7,169 nucleotides of DNA from Chitinophagaceae bacterium (GTDB taxonomy: Bacteria; Bacteroidota; Bacteroidia; Chitinophagales; Chitinophagaceae): the NCBI GenBank assembly GCA_017882205.1, contig JADGPY010000460.1, forward strand, positions 1 through 7,169, given 5' to 3'. The notes beneath the pieces are model-generated. The model searched no databases. It was not told the origin of the DNA and saw nothing but the letters and a program-made list of their open reading frames with translations. The position numbers were made by a program, and so were the translations under genes. Positions 5,839 to 7,169 of the stretch are shown piece after piece. Within the stretch, counting starts at the first letter, position 1. The number at the start of each line of letters is the position of its first letter.

Positions 5839-7169
5839 ATGAAAATGTCTAAAGCTAGATCTTTCAAAAAAATAACCTTATATAATCCAACGCCAATGTT
5901 TTTAAAAATGAAATCATTTTGCCTAGTGGTCTTTGTTGTATTAAGCATTTCCATTGCTAATGCGCAGCAAACTCCGAAACCTGCAATCATACAGGTTGAT
6001 CTTACAAAAAAAACCAAAGAACCCTTAAAGCCTATCTGGGCCTTTTTTGGATATGATGAACCCAATTATACTTACATGAAGGATGGGAAAAAGCTACTCT
6101 CCGAATTAGCGGCGTTAAGTCCCATACCTGTTTTTGTAAGAGCACATCATTTATTAGTAACCGGGGAAGGTGTGAATTCATTAAAATGGGGTTCTACTAA
6201 TGCATACACAGAAGATGCAAATGGAAAACCAATTTATTATTGGAAAATAGTAGACAGCATTTTTGATACGTACATACAACGTGGTATGAAGCCTTTGGCA
6301 CAATTTGGGTTTATGCCGGAAGCATTATCTATAAAACCCGAATCTGATAGTTTTCAAACCACACCAACAAAGGAAAAAGTTTACCATTATACCGGGTGGA
6401 ATTATCCTCCAAAAGATTATAATAAATGGGCTGAATTAGTATATCAATGGGTAAAACATTCCGTAGAACGTTATGGTAAAAAAGAAGTAGAAAGCTAGTA
6501 TTGGGAGTTATGGAATGAGCCGGATATTTCTTACTGGAAGGGAACGATGGAAGAGTATATAAAGTTGTACGATTACACAGCAGACGCTGCTAAAAGAGCT
6601 TTACCCACCATACGAATCGGAGGTCCTGAGACTACTAACCCGGGAAGCGAAAAAGCGGGTAATTTTCTCAAAGCATTTTTGGAACACGTCGTGAATGGTA
6701 AAAATTATGTGACAGGAAAAAAAGGTTCGCCACTTGATTTTATAACCTTTCATGCAAAGGGACAACCGAGAGTAATAAATGATACGGTATGGATGAATGT
6801 TGGTGTTCAGCTAAGACATATTGATAGAGGCTTTCAAATTGTTTCTTCTTTTCCTGCATTGAAGAATTTACCCATCATCATTGGTGAATCCGACCCTGAA
6901 GGATGTGCTGCCTGTCCTGCTGATATTTATCCTAATAATGGATATAGAAATGGAACACTTTACTCCAGCTATACTGCTGCTTCCTTTGCACGGAAATATG
7001 ATTTGGCAAAAGACAGGGGAGTAAATTTATTAGGTGCTGTAACCTGGGCCTTTGAATTTGAAAACCAGCCCTGGTTTCGTGGGTTCAGGGATCTGGCAAC
7101 GAATGGCGTAGATAAACCGGTGCTGAATGTATTCCGAATGTTCGGACAGATGCAGGGTAACAGGGTTCC
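5839..7169 (+). pseudogene. GH39 beta-xylosidase-like gene with in-frame TAG, truncated by window end
   Basis: The frame from ATG 5839 runs to TAG 6496-6498 (219 codons), then stays open to the right edge, another 223 codons with continuous GH39 similarity. The first part carries WAFFGYDEPNYTYMKDGKKLL and LKWGSTNAYTEDANGKP; the second carries ELWNEPD with probable acid/base Glu at 6517-6519, and IIGESDPEGCAAC with probable nucleophile Glu at 6886-6888. The stop interrupts KEVES-stop-YWELWNEPD, where relatives have Trp (SWYWE), so one TGG-to-TAG change explains it. GH39 enzymes of this type remove beta-linked xylose. Without readthrough the product ends before both catalytic Glu residues. Start: 5839 shares the AATAATGAAA context of other genes here, but the signal-peptide core (MKSFCLVVFVVLSISIANAQQ) begins at Met 5908 (or Met 5896), so the first 19-23 codons may be untranslated. 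A true mutation and a sequencing error cannot be told apart here. Confidence 0.85.

Noticed and set aside
6496..6498. Genome-wide recoding of TAG as a sense codon
   Set aside because: TAG ends the GH31 gene (534-536, with TAA next to it) and the DUF5060 gene (5832-5834) exactly where the families end, so TAG acts as a normal stop here.
6499..7169. A separate downstream gene starting after the stop
   Set aside because: Similarity to GH39 continues in the same frame with no gap across the stop. The first ATG (6547) falls inside the catalytic domain after the WNEPD motif.

Overview
The window is about 7.2 kb of moderately AT-rich DNA from a member of the Bacteroidota, most likely a soil- or plant-associated Sphingobacteriales/Chitinophagales-type organism. 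The lineage is inferred from export signals ending in SFSQ, YGQ or NAQQ, start codons in A-rich contexts without Shine-Dalgarno sequences, and dense packing of secreted carbohydrate-active enzymes. All genes lie on the + strand. No SusC/SusD pair, regulator, RNA gene, CRISPR array or transposase is present, so this is the interior of a polysaccharide-utilisation-type cluster, not the whole locus.

Layout: (1) 1-536, the C-terminal end of a GH31 alpha-xylosidase/alpha-glucosidase-like enzyme with a DUF5110-type domain; (2) 537-693, a spacer with a 30-codon orphan signal-peptide-like reading frame; (3) 694-1521, a secreted CE1/esterase-D-type esterase; (4) 1600-4083, a complete secreted GH95 enzyme whose active site looks more like an alpha-L-galactosidase than an alpha-L-fucosidase; (5) 4084-4307, a non-coding spacer almost filled by a 154-bp inverted-repeat element with terminal inverted repeats and a possible 8-bp target duplication, followed by an 18-bp perfect palindrome; (6) 4308-5834, a secreted DUF5060/DUF4038-like/DUF5605 TIM-barrel hydrolase of unknown specificity; (7) 5839 to the right edge, a GH39 beta-xylosidase-like gene interrupted by an in-frame TAG just before its catalytic WNEPD motif and cut off by the window end.

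Taken together, the enzymes fit removal of side chains from a complex plant cell-wall hemicellulose. The esterase would remove acyl groups, GH95 a terminal L-galactose or L-fucose, GH31 an alpha-xylose, GH39 a beta-xylose, and the DUF5060 protein an unknown linkage. A highly decorated glucuronoarabinoxylan or a xyloglucan are the best guesses. The substrate is inference. The points most worth a second look are the amber codon in the GH39 gene, the MITE-like element at 4113-4266, and the Thr at the specificity position of the GH95 enzyme.
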